Positions 28,255 to 36,724 of a stretch of DNA of 64,000 nucleotides are shown here, piece after piece. Position 1 is the stretch's first letter. Each line of letters opens with the position of its first letter. Origin of the DNA: Desulfurivibrio dismutans. GTDB lineage: Bacteria; Desulfobacterota; Desulfobulbia; Desulfobulbales; Desulfurivibrionaceae. The position numbers and the translations under genes were made by a program. The stretch is taken from NCBI RefSeq assembly GCF_029210385.1, contig NZ_JARGDQ010000003.1, forward strand, positions 124,001 through 188,000, in the 5' to 3' direction. Below the pieces are notes generated by a model. The model was not told the origin of the DNA and made no database searches. It was given only the letters and a program-made list of their open reading frames with translations.

Positions 28255-29004
28255 TTAAACAAAGCGGATGATGCGCTCGAAAGTTTCGGCCGACAATGAC
28301 GCGCCGCCGACCAGGGCCCCGTCAACATCCGCCTGAGCCATAATCTCATCAACGTTGGCGGCATTGACGCTGCCACCATACAGTATTCTAATACCGGCGG
28401 CAATATTTTTCTCATAGACCTCAGCCAGCAATCGGCGCACAAATTCATGGGCCTCTTGGGCCTGGGCGGGGCTGGCGGTTTTACCGGTACCGATGGCCCA
28501 GACCGGCTCATAGGCGATCACCAGGCGGGCCGGATCATCCACCGCCACCTGCTCCAGCCCGGCCCGCATCTGCCGCTCCAGCACCGCCATGGTTTGGCCG
28601 GCCTCCCGCTCTTCCAGCGTCTCGCCGATACAGAGGATGGGGATCAGGCCATGGGCCTGGGCACCGCGCAGGCGGCGGTTGACCATGGCGTCGTCCTCAC
28701 CGAAGACGTGGCGGCGCTCGGAGTGCCCCACGATCGCCATCCGGCAACCCAGCTCCCGCAACATGGGCGGGGCGATCTCGCCGGTAAAGGCCCCCTTGTC
28801 CTCCCAGCAGACGTTCTGGCCGGCCAGCATCAGCCGCTCCCCGGCCACCTCCCGCACCCGCGCCAGGGCGGTAAAGGGCGGGGCGATCATCACCTCGCGG
28901 TCATCGCACGCGGCCGCCACTCCGGCCACCGCCGTCGCCAGCGCCGCAGCCTCATCCAGGCTCAGGTGCATCTTCCAGTTACCGGCAATCAACGGGGTAC
29001 GCAT
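28255..29004 (-). CDS. tpiA: Triosephosphate isomerase
   Basis: A 249-aa TIM-barrel enzyme interconverting dihydroxyacetone phosphate and glyceraldehyde 3-phosphate. The N-terminal PLIAGNWKMHLS holds the catalytic Asn and Lys. The catalytic His is in IVGHSERR and the catalytic Glu in VIAYEPVWAIGTGKTAS. The phosphate loop LYGGSVNAAN and GALVGGASL close the barrel. It lies between pgk and secG. Confidence 0.98.
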   Translation of the reverse strand: MRTPLIAGNWKMHLSLDEAAALATAVAGVAAACDDREVMIAPPFTALARVREVAGERLMLAGQNVCWEDKGAFTGEIAPPMLRELGCRMAIVGHSERRHVFGEDDAMVNRRLRGAQAHGLIPILCIGETLEEREAGQTMAVLERQMRAGLEQVAVDDPARLVIAYEPVWAIGTGKTASPAQAQEAHEFVRRLLAEVYEKNIAAGIRILYGGSVNAANVDEIMAQADVDGALVGGASLSAETFERIIRFV

Positions 29005-29031
29005 AAATCCTCCTTTTCATCCATGGGCGCG

Positions 29032-29057
29032 TTGATGACTTCTTGCGAAGTCATCAA
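29032..29057. repeat. 11-bp-arm hairpin, copy A (pgk-tpiA junction)
   Basis: TTGATGACTTC and GAAGTCATCAA are perfect complements around a TTGC loop. The right arm includes the pgk stop codon. A second copy with the same flank (CATGGGCGC just before it) lies at 50371-50396. It may weaken read-through from pgk into tpiA or be a small REP-like element. Confidence 0.75.
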
Positions 29058-30232
29058 TCTTCCAAGGCTTGAACACCGGGCAATTTTTTGCCTTCCATCA
29101 GCATCAGGAAGGCGCCACCGCCGGTGGAGACGTAGGAAATGCTGTCCACCTCGCCGGCCCGGTGGATGGCCACGTCGGTATCTCCGCCGCCGACGATGGT
29201 CAGGGCGTGGGAGCGGACCAGGGCCTGGACCATGGCCATGGTGCCGCGGGCGAAGGCGTCCACTTCAAAGACCCCCATGGGGCCATTCCAGATGATGGTC
29301 TTGGCGTCGTCCAGGGCCTCGGTGAAAAGCATGGTGGTGGCCGGGCCGATATCGAGGGCCATCCATTCAGCGGGGATCTCCTGGCAGGTGACCCGCTTGG
29401 TTTCGGCCTTGGCATCAATCTCCTGGGCGACAATGCAGTCCACCGGCAGGTAGAGCTTGATCCCCTTGGCTTTGGCCTTGGCCAGCAGTTCCCGGGCAGT
29501 GTCCAGCAGGTCTTCTTCCACCCTGGAACGGCCCACCTCCAGGCCCTGGCTTTTGAGAAAGGTGTTGGCCATGGCGCCGCCGATGATCATCTTGTCCACC
29601 CGGTCCAGCATGTTGGTCAGGGCCCCCAGCTTGCTGGAAACCTTGGCCCCGCCGATGATGGCCACTAGGGGGCGGGCCGGCTCGCCCACCGAACGGTGGA
29701 AGTAATCCATTTCCTTTTGCAGCAGAAAACCCGCCGCCGCCTCCTTGGTAAAGCGAGGCACCCCCACCACCGAGGCGTGGGCCCGGTGCGCCACGGCAAA
29801 GGCGTCGTTGATGTAGACATCGGCCAGATCGGCCAGGCGGCGGGAGAAATCATCATCGTTGGCCTGCTCTTCGGAGTGGAAGCGCAGGTTTTCCAGCAGC
29901 AGCACCTCGCCGGGCTTGAGCTCGGCGGCCAATTTTTCCACCTCGGGCCCCACGCAGTCCGGGGCCAGCTTAACCTCCTTGGCAATCAGTCGGGAGAGCC
30001 GTTTGGCCGCCGGGGCCAGGCTGAACTCCGGCTTGGGCTGACCCTTGGGGCGACCCATGTGGGAGCAGATGATGACGGCGGCGTTTTCATCCAGGGCGTG
30101 GTTCAGGGTGGGCAACACCGAACGGATACGGATATCGTCGGTGATGTTGCCCTGCTCATCCAGGGGCACGTTGAAATCCACCCGGATCAGCACCTTTTTC
30201 CCTTTCAAATCAATGTCCCTGATATTTTTCAC
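29054..30232 (-). CDS. pgk: Phosphoglycerate kinase
   Basis: A 392-aa monomeric kinase that makes ATP from 1,3-bisphosphoglycerate. The N-terminal signature [20 protein letters not shown] and HMGRPKG bind the substrate. [14 protein letters not shown]-like ([17 protein letters not shown]) and the C-terminal nucleotide loop [14 protein letters not shown] with [13 protein letters not shown] are all present. Normal length. It is followed by tpiA after a hairpin. Confidence 0.98.
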   Translation of the reverse strand: MKNIRDIDLKGKKVLIRVDFNVPLDEQGNITDDIRIRSVLPTLNHALDENAAVIICSHMGRPKGQPKPEFSLAPAAKRLSRLIAKEVKLAPDCVGPEVEKLAAELKPGEVLLLENLRFHSEEQANDDDFSRRLADLADVYINDAFAVAHRAHASVVGVPRFTKEAAAGFLLQKEMDYFHRSVGEPARPLVAIIGGAKVSSKLGALTNMLDRVDKMIIGGAMANTFLKSQGLEVGRSRVEEDLLDTARELLAKAKAKGIKLYLPVDCIVAQEIDAKAETKRVTCQEIPAEWMALDIGPATTMLFTEALDDAKTIIWNGPMGVFEVDAFARGTMAMVQALVRSHALTIVGGGDTDVAIHRAGEVDSISYVSTGGGAFLMLMEGKKLPGVQALED

Positions 30233-30256
30233 GCGTTCCCTCCGTTTTTACACTGT

Positions 30257-30841
30257 TCAACTGGTGCCAGTTACGGGCCGCCGGCCTTTTGCCGCGACCG
30301 CCACCCCGTGATCGGGAACAGATTTCGAACCTGCCCCCTTACGTGTCCTCTTCCGGGCCGGCCCGATCACCGCTTTCGACGGTGCCTCGTGATCGCTTAC
30401 CACCGGCCGGGCCAGCACCACCGCGTCATCCTCGGGGTCGTGGTAGTAGCCCGGCCGCAGGCCGCAGCGCACAAACCCCATGGCCCGGTACAACTCCAGG
30501 GCGGCCAGGTTGGCGGATCTGACCTCCAGGAAGCAGGAACTTACCCGCAGGCCGGGCAGCAGCCGCCACAGGTGCTTGAGCAGCCCGGTGGCCACCCGGC
30601 GCCGACGGCAATCCGGGGCCACCAGCAGGCGGAAGATCTCCGCCTCTTCACCGACGACCATGCCGGCCATATATCCTATCAGTCGGCCGCCGTCCTCATC
30701 AAGGGCTGCCAAGCGCCAGCCGCCGGCACGGGCCAGCTCGGCGGTCCACTGGCCCAGGCTCCAGCCGCCGGGCTCCCCGGCCTCCAGGGCCGCCACCGCC
30801 GACAGGTCCGCCGCCACCAGGTCTCTGATCAAAATTTTCAC
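30257..30841 (-). CDS. rimI: Ribosomal-protein-alanine N-acetyltransferase (RimI-like GNAT)
   Basis: A GNAT acetyltransferase of 194 aa, longer than the usual 150. Residues 1-145 show the GNAT core: acetyl-CoA loop LLVAPDCRRRRVATGLLKHL and the RimI-type SSCFLEVRSANLAALELYRAMGF followed by YYHDPEDDAVVL. The family acetylates the N-terminal Ala of ribosomal protein S18, but relatives modify other proteins. The last 45 residues after VLARPV are basic, unlike any RimI, and are encoded by a degenerate palindromic repeat, so they are probably a read-through tail. It lies between gap and pgk. Confidence 0.85.
   Translation of the reverse strand: MKILIRDLVAADLSAVAALEAGEPGGWSLGQWTAELARAGGWRLAALDEDGGRLIGYMAGMVVGEEAEIFRLLVAPDCRRRRVATGLLKHLWRLLPGLRVSSCFLEVRSANLAALELYRAMGFVRCGLRPGYYHDPEDDAVVLARPVVSDHEAPSKAVIGPARKRTRKGAGSKSVPDHGVAVAAKGRRPVTGTS
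30270..30400. repeat. Three-hairpin palindromic repeat, degenerate copy 3
   Basis: The right end (GGTGCCTCGTGATCGCTTAC) and the hairpin CCGCTTTCGACGG match the family. The left end carries GCCGCGACCGCCACCCCGTGATCGGGAAC, a displaced family arm. The centre lacks the normal GCGTAC apex. It overlaps the 3' end of rimI and encodes its extra C-terminal residues. Confidence 0.6.
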
Positions 30842-30890
30842 CGCCCACCTTCCCGGCCGCTCCGGACGGCCCTACCGCCCGCCGACCCGC

Positions 30891-30934
30891 TTCACTACGG
30901 ATTCACTGCAGATTCGCTGCAATTTCACCGCAGG
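30891..30934. repeat. Four degenerate 11-bp tandem units
   Basis: The run TTCACTACGGA, TTCACTGCAGA, TTCGCTGCAAT, TTCACCGCAGG lies in the 103-bp gap between rimI and the GAPDH gene. Each unit has TTC, then C-TG/CG-CA. It may be slippage-derived or a protein-binding array; no function can be assigned. Confidence 0.45.
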
Positions 30935-30944
30935 GGCCGACCGG

Positions 30945-32153
30945 TCAGACCATTTCTTCGGCGATGCTGACGGTGCGATCACCCAGCATGTTGGTGTAGC
31001 TGCCCAGCTCGTTGTCGTACCAGCCGTAGATCACCGCCTGGGTTACCGGCACTTCCACCTTGTCCGGAGCGCCTTCACATTTGAACTGGCCCAGGTTGAC
31101 ATTGATGGTGGCAGTCCGGGTATGGGTTTCCTGGCCCTCGATCACCGCCGCGGCGGCCGGGGCACCGACGATATCGCCGGACACCAGCTGCTCGTCGCTG
31201 TACATCAGGTAGCTGGTCTGCTTACCGTAGTCGCGGTACACCGAGTTGAGCAGGGCGCGATTGATGGGGTTGGCCGGGTCATCCTGAAAGTTGACCACCA
31301 GGATGATCAGCGAACCGGTGGAGGTGGGAATCCGCACCGACTCGGCGATAAAGCCGATCCGCTGCATCTCGGGCAGCACCAGGAACAGGGCCTTGGCGGC
31401 GCCGGTGGAGGTCAGCACGATGTTGTTCAGGATGCTGCGGTTCTTGCGCAGGTCGGTGGCCCCGGCGGCGGGCACCCGGTCCAGCACCGGCTGGCTGCCG
31501 GTGGCAGCATGGACGGTAACCATGGAGGCGCTGAGGAACTTGTCCGCCCCGAAGTAATCCAGCAGCGGCTTGACCATGAAGGCCAGGCAGGTGGTGGTGC
31601 AGGAGGCGGCGGAGATCAGGGCGTGGCGGGCGGGGTCGTAGTCGGTGTCGTTGATCCCCATCACCGTGGTCACTGCGTCTTCGGGCATCTCCAGGCCCTT
31701 CTGCTTGATCTTGAAGGGAGCGGAAAGCAGCACCTTCTCGGCCCCGCCCTGCAGATGGCCGCGCAGGGAGCCCCGGGGGGCGTCGGCATCGGCGGTGGGG
31801 TCGGTGAAGGCGCCGGTGGTATCCACCACCAGCCTGACGCCGTTGTCCTTCCAGGCAATTCCCTTGGGATCGCGGGACTGGCGCAGGATGGTCACCGGCA
31901 CCCCGTTGACCTTCATGGTGCCCGTGCTTTCGTCCAGGTCGGTGATCACCGACAGCGGGGCCTTGCAACCGTACAGGTAGTTGGCCAGTCGGCCGTAGGT
32001 GCTGTCCCGTTCGATCACCCCGGCGATATCGGCCAGCGAGCTACCAACCTCGCGCCCCACGTTGACCACCAGCTCGGAAAAATGCTGCCGGGATACGTGG
32101 TGCCAGAGAGAGAGTTTACCGATCCGGCCAAGGCCGTTGATCCCTAACTTCAT
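30945..32153 (-). CDS. Divergent glyceraldehyde-3-phosphate dehydrogenase
   Basis: A 402-aa protein with the GAPDH fold: N-terminal NAD-binding LGINGLGRIGKLSLWHH, catalytic Cys185 in SAASCTTTCLAF, the His of TVHAATGSQ, and the C-terminal STGAAKALFLVLPEM and YGWYDNELGSYTNML. It departs from the usual 330-340 aa enzyme. The active-site loop is SCTTTC instead of SCTTNC, the NAD-adenosine region reads VVNVGREVG rather than a NDL-type sequence, and there are insertions near residues 55-65 and 120-140. It may be a phosphorylating GAPDH of an unusual clade; cofactor preference is uncertain. Strong ribosome binding site (AAGGAG) and a good promoter upstream. Confidence 0.85.
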   Translation of the reverse strand: MKLGINGLGRIGKLSLWHHVSRQHFSELVVNVGREVGSSLADIAGVIERDSTYGRLANYLYGCKAPLSVITDLDESTGTMKVNGVPVTILRQSRDPKGIAWKDNGVRLVVDTTGAFTDPTADADAPRGSLRGHLQGGAEKVLLSAPFKIKQKGLEMPEDAVTTVMGINDTDYDPARHALISAASCTTTCLAFMVKPLLDYFGADKFLSASMVTVHAATGSQPVLDRVPAAGATDLRKNRSILNNIVLTSTGAAKALFLVLPEMQRIGFIAESVRIPTSTGSLIILVVNFQDDPANPINRALLNSVYRDYGKQTSYLMYSDEQLVSGDIVGAPAAAAVIEGQETHTRTATINVNLGQFKCEGAPDKVEVPVTQAVIYGWYDNELGSYTNMLGDRTVSIAEEMV

Positions 32154-32215
32154 GGTTGCAAGTCTCCTTTTGATTTAACAATGACGCAATTCGAGCCGGG
32201 TTGACAAAGACGTGA

Positions 32216-32244
32216 ATTATACGAAAGGCACCCCCGGGAGGCAA
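32216..32244 (-). promoter_or_regulatory. Promoter of the gap gene
   Basis: On the minus strand TTGCCT and a perfect TATAAT are 17 nt apart, placing the transcription start about 55 bp upstream of the GAPDH start codon. This may also drive rimI, pgk, tpiA and secG downstream. Confidence 0.6.
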
Positions 32245-32270
32245 GAACAAAAACCGCCGGGGGGGGTGCA

Positions 32271-32455
32271 TCAGTACCAGTCTTCCAGTTGCAGTTTGTT
32301 GATTTGCTGGAATTCTATTGCGATTTGGCAATCCCGACTTTCAGTTCATACAGAACAATGGTGGGCAGACCGATCTCGGATGGTGATTTCTTGAACAGCT
32401 CCGCTGCCACCTTGCCGCTGCCCTTGAAAAAACAGATCAGGGTGCCGGGGTAATT
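32271..32455 (-). pseudogene. VapC (PIN-domain) toxin remnant
   Basis: Minus-strand translation gives TLICFFKGSGKVAAELF and PSEIGLPTIVLYELKVGIAKS, the N-terminal third of a VapC PIN-domain RNase, but the first catalytic Asp (DTN) is lost. It then hits a stop at 32315-32317. One frame over, the next bases read EFQQINKLQLEDWY and stop, the usual C-terminal ending of VapC. The middle half is therefore deleted and the two ends joined out of frame. A Fic remnant abuts it directly upstream. Confidence 0.7.
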
Positions 32456-32740
32456 TCAGCCGTAGGCGGCCAGGGCGTTTTTCACCTCCTGCACCTCGCG
32501 GGGCGGGGCGATGACCCGCTTGCCCTCCAGAATCGCGGTGATCTGCGATTCGGTCAGAGTGTTGTCCTCGATGGCCAGCGAACCGTGAATGGTGCGGATG
32601 CGGTTGATGCGCCGCAGCCGCAAGGCTCTCGCCTGGTCGGCGAGCACGGTCAGCCGCCCGATGGCCTCGCTGATCGCGGCGACCCGGTTCAGGATCTCAG
32701 GTGTGATGGTGTAGGGTGGCTGATATTTCATGTCGCCCAC
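32456..32740 (-). pseudogene. Fic-family protein, N-terminal remnant
   Basis: A 94-aa open frame starting MGDMKYQPPYTITPEILN and including IHGSLAIEDNTLTESQITAI, the N-terminal region of Fic-domain AMPylator-type proteins. It stops at NALAAYG, before any HPFxxGNG catalytic motif, whereas such proteins normally have about 330 residues or more. Directly downstream comes a VapC fragment, so the 3' part was lost by deletion. The SLAIEDN segment fits the (S/T)xxxE(G/N) inhibitory-helix motif. Confidence 0.7.
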
Positions 32741-32806
32741 CGTAACTGCGTGGGGAATTCCCCCGGCGTCTTGTCCTGGCCACGGACGCTGCTTATAACG
32801 CCTTTA

Positions 32807-33424
32807 TTAATCAAGCATTGCCAGCACCATCCGCCCGACCAGGCCGAGCAGGACGGCACCGAACAGACGCTCCAGCCAGACCGCCCGGCTTGTGAGGCGG
32901 TCCATAAAAAATGGTATCGACAACAACCAGGCAACTGACAAGTACCAGCCGGCATCTATCACCATGGCGGTCACCGCGTAACCAAGCTTGGCCGCCATGG
33001 TAGTATCAAGCCCCACCACCTGGCTGAACAGGGCCAGAAAGAAGACGGCGATTTTGGGGTTGAAGAAAACCACCAGAAAGCCGTCGCGGGCGGCGCCGGC
33101 GGTGGTGGGCGCCTGGGCCAGCTCCGGCTGATCTGGCCGACGGCGGGCCAGCAACCCCTTAATCCCCAACCAGGCCAGAAACACCGCCCCACCCACCTGC
33201 AGCATGGTAAAAGCCGGCGGCGAGGCGGCAATAACCGCCGCCAGGCCGGCAATGCTCAGCAGGGCATACAGCCCCACCCCAAAGCCGTGGGCCAGGGCCG
33301 CCACCACCCCGTTGCGCCGCCCGCCGCTAACGGTCTGGCGCAGCACCACCGCCAGGGAAGGCCCCGGCGACATGGCCCCCAGAATACAAATGGTCACAAC
33401 GGTGAGCCAGGTGGTCAGGGTCAT
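32807..33424 (-). CDS. LysE/RhtB family amino-acid exporter
   Basis: A 205-aa inner-membrane protein with six hydrophobic segments. The N-terminal ICILGAMSPGPSLAVVLRQT is the LysE-family signature, and DGFLVVFFNPKIAVFFLALF in the middle carries the conserved FNPK. Members export basic or neutral amino acids or homoserine lactones; the substrate is not determined. It stands alone between two toxin-remnant segments. Confidence 0.92.
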   Translation of the reverse strand: MTLTTWLTVVTICILGAMSPGPSLAVVLRQTVSGGRRNGVVAALAHGFGVGLYALLSIAGLAAVIAASPPAFTMLQVGGAVFLAWLGIKGLLARRRPDQPELAQAPTTAGAARDGFLVVFFNPKIAVFFLALFSQVVGLDTTMAAKLGYAVTAMVIDAGWYLSVAWLLSIPFFMDRLTSRAVWLERLFGAVLLGLVGRMVLAMLD

Positions 33425-33531
33425 GGGGTGTCCTTACAAGCGCCAATCGCGGCGGGAGAACGGGCCAGAAGATCGCGCAGAGATTCCATCCAGCAGGAGT
33501 TCGTAAAGGCCGAGGCTGAGCTCGGAGCAAG

Positions 33532-33762
33532 TCATACAGGTTCACTATGGCTTTGCTCACGGCAGTAATCGGCAATGCTCGACAAATCAGCTTCCGCGCA
33601 GTCCAGGGTTGGCAGTTCATCCGGCGGCAGCCAGCGCAGGGCCGCATGTTCATATTGCGCAATTCGCCCCCGACCAAGGCGCAGACAAAAGGGAGCAAGG
33701 CCCGCGGCAATCAGATCCGCATTGTTGAAGATGTCGCAGTTGGCCTCCTTGTTGCGGATCAT
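33532..33762 (-). pseudogene. Zeta-toxin / NUDIX chimeric remnant
   Basis: A 76-aa open frame made of two unrelated parts. Residues 4-25 (NKEANCDIFNNADLIAAGLA) match the NADLIAAGLSPF region of zeta-toxin-like kinases. Residues 34-65 (IAQYEHAALRWLPPDELPTL and DCAEADL) match the C-terminal end of MutT-type NUDIX hydrolases. Neither catalytic core is present. It looks like a deletion scar joining two broken genes. A further short frame downstream (about 33433-33535, MTCSELSLGLYELLLDGI) resembles the start of a helicase-type protein but is too short to name. Confidence 0.6.
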
Positions 33763-33807
33763 TCAGTATCTGCGAGGCTTTGCAACATCTTGCACAAAGC
33801 ATTGTCT

Positions 33808-34590
33808 TTATCTAGAATTGAACACCTCTGTGCGATGGCGGGCGATAAATTCCTTGCTCGGGAAAAAACGATCTGGCAATTCAATCGATCTGCCATGGAG
33901 TTCCGCTATGGCAAATCTCATCAAATCGTTATCGTTGTTAAGCAATTGCTTTGAGACAATGACGGTAAAATCTTCGGCCAGTGTGATCAAGCCCTTGTCA
34001 AAGGCCCGGTCATGCAACGCCGATAGACAAAGCCCGTTACTTGGGTTCAAGCGATTGGCTTTATCTTTGCTCCACGGCACTATATGACTTGCGAGAAGGA
34101 GACACGGCTCCGATAACCCTGACATACAGCAACGCCCTCGATAACTACTCAGAACGGCCCTACGAAAAAAATGCTGCTTGATCCGTTGCTCGGTAATCAC
34201 CTGGCGTGTCTCACCTGTGAAGTCTTCTCGGTCAACGGTTTCATCCAAGTAGAAATTCGTGGGCCGGCGTATCCCTTTCTCCTCCTCAATCGTTACCCTC
34301 AAACGATTGCATTGCACGACAAGCCCTTCCCAATCGGCATTAAATTCCGCCCAAATCTCTCGATCCAACGATGAGGCGTTCCCTAACCCGGCACGCCCAG
34401 TTGCAGTTATTGCCGGATCAATACTCGCGAAATTGACAAGTTTCATCGCCACGGCAGATGGCGTGCGACCAATGAGTTGAGCGAGCTCCACGATTTCATG
34501 GTTTCGACTATGCAGCTTACCGAACGGGATCTGGCAATACAGATGAAAAGCCAATTTAAGTTGATCTTTGGTCCAACGATTATTGCTCAT
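33808..34590 (-). CDS. HNH endonuclease domain protein
   Basis: A 260-aa protein. The N-terminal half carries a helix-turn-helix-like segment, ELAQLIGRTPSAVAMKLVNF. The C-terminal half is an HNH_2-type nuclease: YRGRCCMSGLSEPCLLLASH, IVPWSKDKANRLNPSNGLCL and LHDRAFDKGLITL give the His-Asn-His metal site. Such proteins are found in restriction or defence settings and are assumed to cut DNA. Local GC is lower than in neighbours, and flanking sequence is full of gene remnants, suggesting acquisition by transfer. No methyltransferase partner is adjacent. Confidence 0.85.
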   Translation of the reverse strand: MSNNRWTKDQLKLAFHLYCQIPFGKLHSRNHEIVELAQLIGRTPSAVAMKLVNFASIDPAITATGRAGLGNASSLDREIWAEFNADWEGLVVQCNRLRVTIEEEKGIRRPTNFYLDETVDREDFTGETRQVITEQRIKQHFFRRAVLSSYRGRCCMSGLSEPCLLLASHIVPWSKDKANRLNPSNGLCLSALHDRAFDKGLITLAEDFTVIVSKQLLNNDNDLMRFAIAELHGRSIELPDRFFPSKEFIARHRTEVFNSR

Positions 34591-34975
34591 GCTTATTTTT
34601 CACCGCCTGAGAGAGCTGTTTTACCATACTGTCAATTTCTTCAGTAGAGACATTTATTGAACCAAGCTCAGCATGCAGACCTCTTTCACTCCCGCCTCTG
34701 TGCGAGGCATATCACGTTGATTTTCGTGACAATTTACGATCCATGGCAACGTATTCTGATTGTTGGCCCGCCCATCCTACCATACTCAACCTGTCAGCCA
34801 GTGTCAGGGTAACGGATTTTCCCCCGTCATCCACCTACTTTTTCCCCGCCTCTTACTCCGCCTCCGGCGCTGCCAAATCCTGCGGGTCCAGAACTGCTTT
34901 CAGTCGGGAGAAGGTTCGCATGGTTGCGGCGGCGAGCAAGTTTGGTGGGTGGTGATTTGTTCCACCAGCGCCGGG
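34591..34975. other. Gene-poor stretch between two HNH genes
   Basis: No complete gene is supported. On the minus strand, an open frame enters from about 34712 and ends at 34590-34594 just before the HNH gene, reading ERGLHAELGSINVSTEEIDS then MVKQLSQAVKNKHEQ and a stop. This looks like the C-terminal end of a lost protein that I cannot identify. The rest (34720-34975) shows no coding signal. Confidence 0.4.
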
Positions 34976-35962
34976 CTACAATCGCCAGTCGTGGCGGTGG
35001 GCGGCGAAGTTTTCCGTTGCCGGTTGCAGGTCCGGGTCGGCGGGTGGGATAATGGGACGGCCAGCCAGGGCGGTGAGGAAGCCGGGGGCGTTGGGGGCGG
35101 CAGCCACCCGCCCCGGCACAATGATGGCAAAAGCATCGGAAACCCCCATCATGCCATGATCGAATGCCCAATGGCAGAGCTTGCACAGGGCCAAGCCGTT
35201 GCGGATGTCATCGTTGTGGCTTTTACACCAGGGGACGATATGGGCGGCGTCAACCACCGTATACCCATCCGGGGTGATGATCCGAACTCCGCACAGAGCG
35301 CAACGATGCTCATAGGCCTTAACCACCACCCGGCGAAAACCCTGATCCCGAGCCGGCGGCTTATAGGCATCAATATCCATGGCTTCGGCGACCTGCGGCT
35401 GATGATGGTGGGCTTTGGCCAGCAAATCCAGGCTGTAATGGTAAGCTTCGGCATTGATGGCGGCCTGTTCCGCCAGGGACGCCCCGGCTTCGGGGGAAAA
35501 GCAGGAACACAGCAGAACTTCTCGCAGGGCGGACCGCCCATCCTCGGTTTGGATGATTTGGAAAAGTTCTTCATCCAATTTAGCGCCAAGGGCATAACGA
35601 CGCAGATAACTAACCGAAGCGGTGTTGTTAATCCTGGACGTGGTAACGGCCTGATCTTCACGGGAAACCAGATACCAGAACGGCTCCCGATCCAGGCGGG
35701 AAAAGGGAAAGGCGATGCTACTGACCTGCCCCAAGGGCACGACCCGTCGCCAGTAATGGTTGAACAACTCGTTGAGTTCCACCAGATCGCCGGAAACATC
35801 AATGAACGGCGAGCTAATCCCACCCCTGGCCGCCAGGTCAAGTACCGCCAGCAACAGGATGGGCTTGTGCGGTGCGCGGTTTTTGGTAGCCTCACCCCAA
35901 ACGCCGCCGGGAGCACGCTTGAGGCTGGTGAATTGTTGAAGGTAGGTGGCAATGTTGCTCAT
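34976..35962 (-). CDS. HNH restriction endonuclease (ScoMcrA/COG3440-like)
   Basis: A 328-aa protein. The N-terminal domain has NRAPHKPILLLAVLDLAARG, the pattern of the DNA-recognition domain in COG3440 predicted restriction endonucleases, some of which bind phosphorothioate DNA. The C-terminal HNH nuclease shows YEHRCALCGVRI, VVDAAHIVPWCKSHNDD and NGLALCKLCHWAFDHGMMGV, with a CxxC pair likely for zinc. It is probably a modification-dependent type IV nuclease, since no cognate methyltransferase gene is adjacent. Its target modification is not determined. Confidence 0.82.
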   Translation of the reverse strand: MSNIATYLQQFTSLKRAPGGVWGEATKNRAPHKPILLLAVLDLAARGGISSPFIDVSGDLVELNELFNHYWRRVVPLGQVSSIAFPFSRLDREPFWYLVSREDQAVTTSRINNTASVSYLRRYALGAKLDEELFQIIQTEDGRSALREVLLCSCFSPEAGASLAEQAAINAEAYHYSLDLLAKAHHHQPQVAEAMDIDAYKPPARDQGFRRVVVKAYEHRCALCGVRIITPDGYTVVDAAHIVPWCKSHNDDIRNGLALCKLCHWAFDHGMMGVSDAFAIIVPGRVAAAPNAPGFLTALAGRPIIPPADPDLQPATENFAAHRHDWRL

Positions 35963-36100
35963 ATATTCATAACAGCTGAACAGCAGCCCTCATCTCAAAC
36001 TTTTTTCTGTCCCTGGCAACAAGAGTTTTAACCTAAGGCACCCATAACATGGTACCTACACGCTCATCACAAAGACTGCCAACCATTTTTTGCCATAAGT

Positions 36101-36724
36101 TCACAGCATGCCGCCGGTGATCAGCTTGTCCGGGGCGGCAGGGCGGCGGCGGACCAGGGCGTTAAGCCAGGTTTCTGTGCGGTCCGGGCGGCTGTCCGGG
36201 GTGGTCCAGTATTCCCGGTGGGTAGTGTCGGGCAGGGTGTCCAGCAGGGCGTGGAGTTCGTGTTCGCCAAGGTCGGTGAAGTGGCGGCCGTCCTTTTGCC
36301 GTTCGCCCTGCCCTTCCTTGAAGCTGACATACATCACCCCGCCGGGCTTCAGGGCCGCCCAGAGCCGGGCCAGGGCGCCGGGGATCTCCCGCCGGGGCAG
36401 GTGCAGCAGGCTGGCGCAGGCCCAGATGCCGTCGTAAGCGTCCCGTTCCCCGACCTCGGCAAAGGTGCGCACCGCCACCGGCTGGCCCAGGTGTTCCCCG
36501 GCCAACCGGGCCAGTTCCGGCGAGGCGTCGAAGGCCGCCACCTTAAAGCCCTGCTCTTTGAAGGCCAGGGCATCCCGGCCGGAGCCGCAGCCGGCATCCA
36601 GGATCAGCCCGCCGGCGGGGACCAGGGCGGTGAACCTTCGCTGCAGGGCGGCCATCTCCACCCCGGCGGTCTCTCGGAAGAAGGCGGCGGCGTGGCGGTT
36701 GTAGTAGTCGATGGTGGGGTTCAT
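36101..36724 (-). CDS. Class I SAM-dependent methyltransferase
   Basis: A 207-aa enzyme with the Rossmann-fold SAM site ILDAGCGSGRDALAFKEQGF (motif I) and VAAFDASPELARLAG (motif II). Motif IV is represented by YDGIWACASLLHLPRREIPG and a late strand by LKPGGVMYVSFKEG. It resembles the YdjH/Methyltransf_11 small-molecule methylases. Its first nine codons plus a few bases are exactly duplicated at 38207-38237, where they overlap the stop codon of the VTT protein gene. This shows it was once directly downstream of that gene. Confidence 0.88.
   Translation of the reverse strand: MNPTIDYYNRHAAAFFRETAGVEMAALQRRFTALVPAGGLILDAGCGSGRDALAFKEQGFKVAAFDASPELARLAGEHLGQPVAVRTFAEVGERDAYDGIWACASLLHLPRREIPGALARLWAALKPGGVMYVSFKEGQGERQKDGRHFTDLGEHELHALLDTLPDTTHREYWTTPDSRPDRTETWLNALVRRRPAAPDKLITGGML

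Noticed and set aside
32116-32331. 71-codon leftward frame over the gap start
   Set aside because: It overlaps the gap start, its promoter and the VapC remnant; the only meaningful peptide in this area is in another frame.
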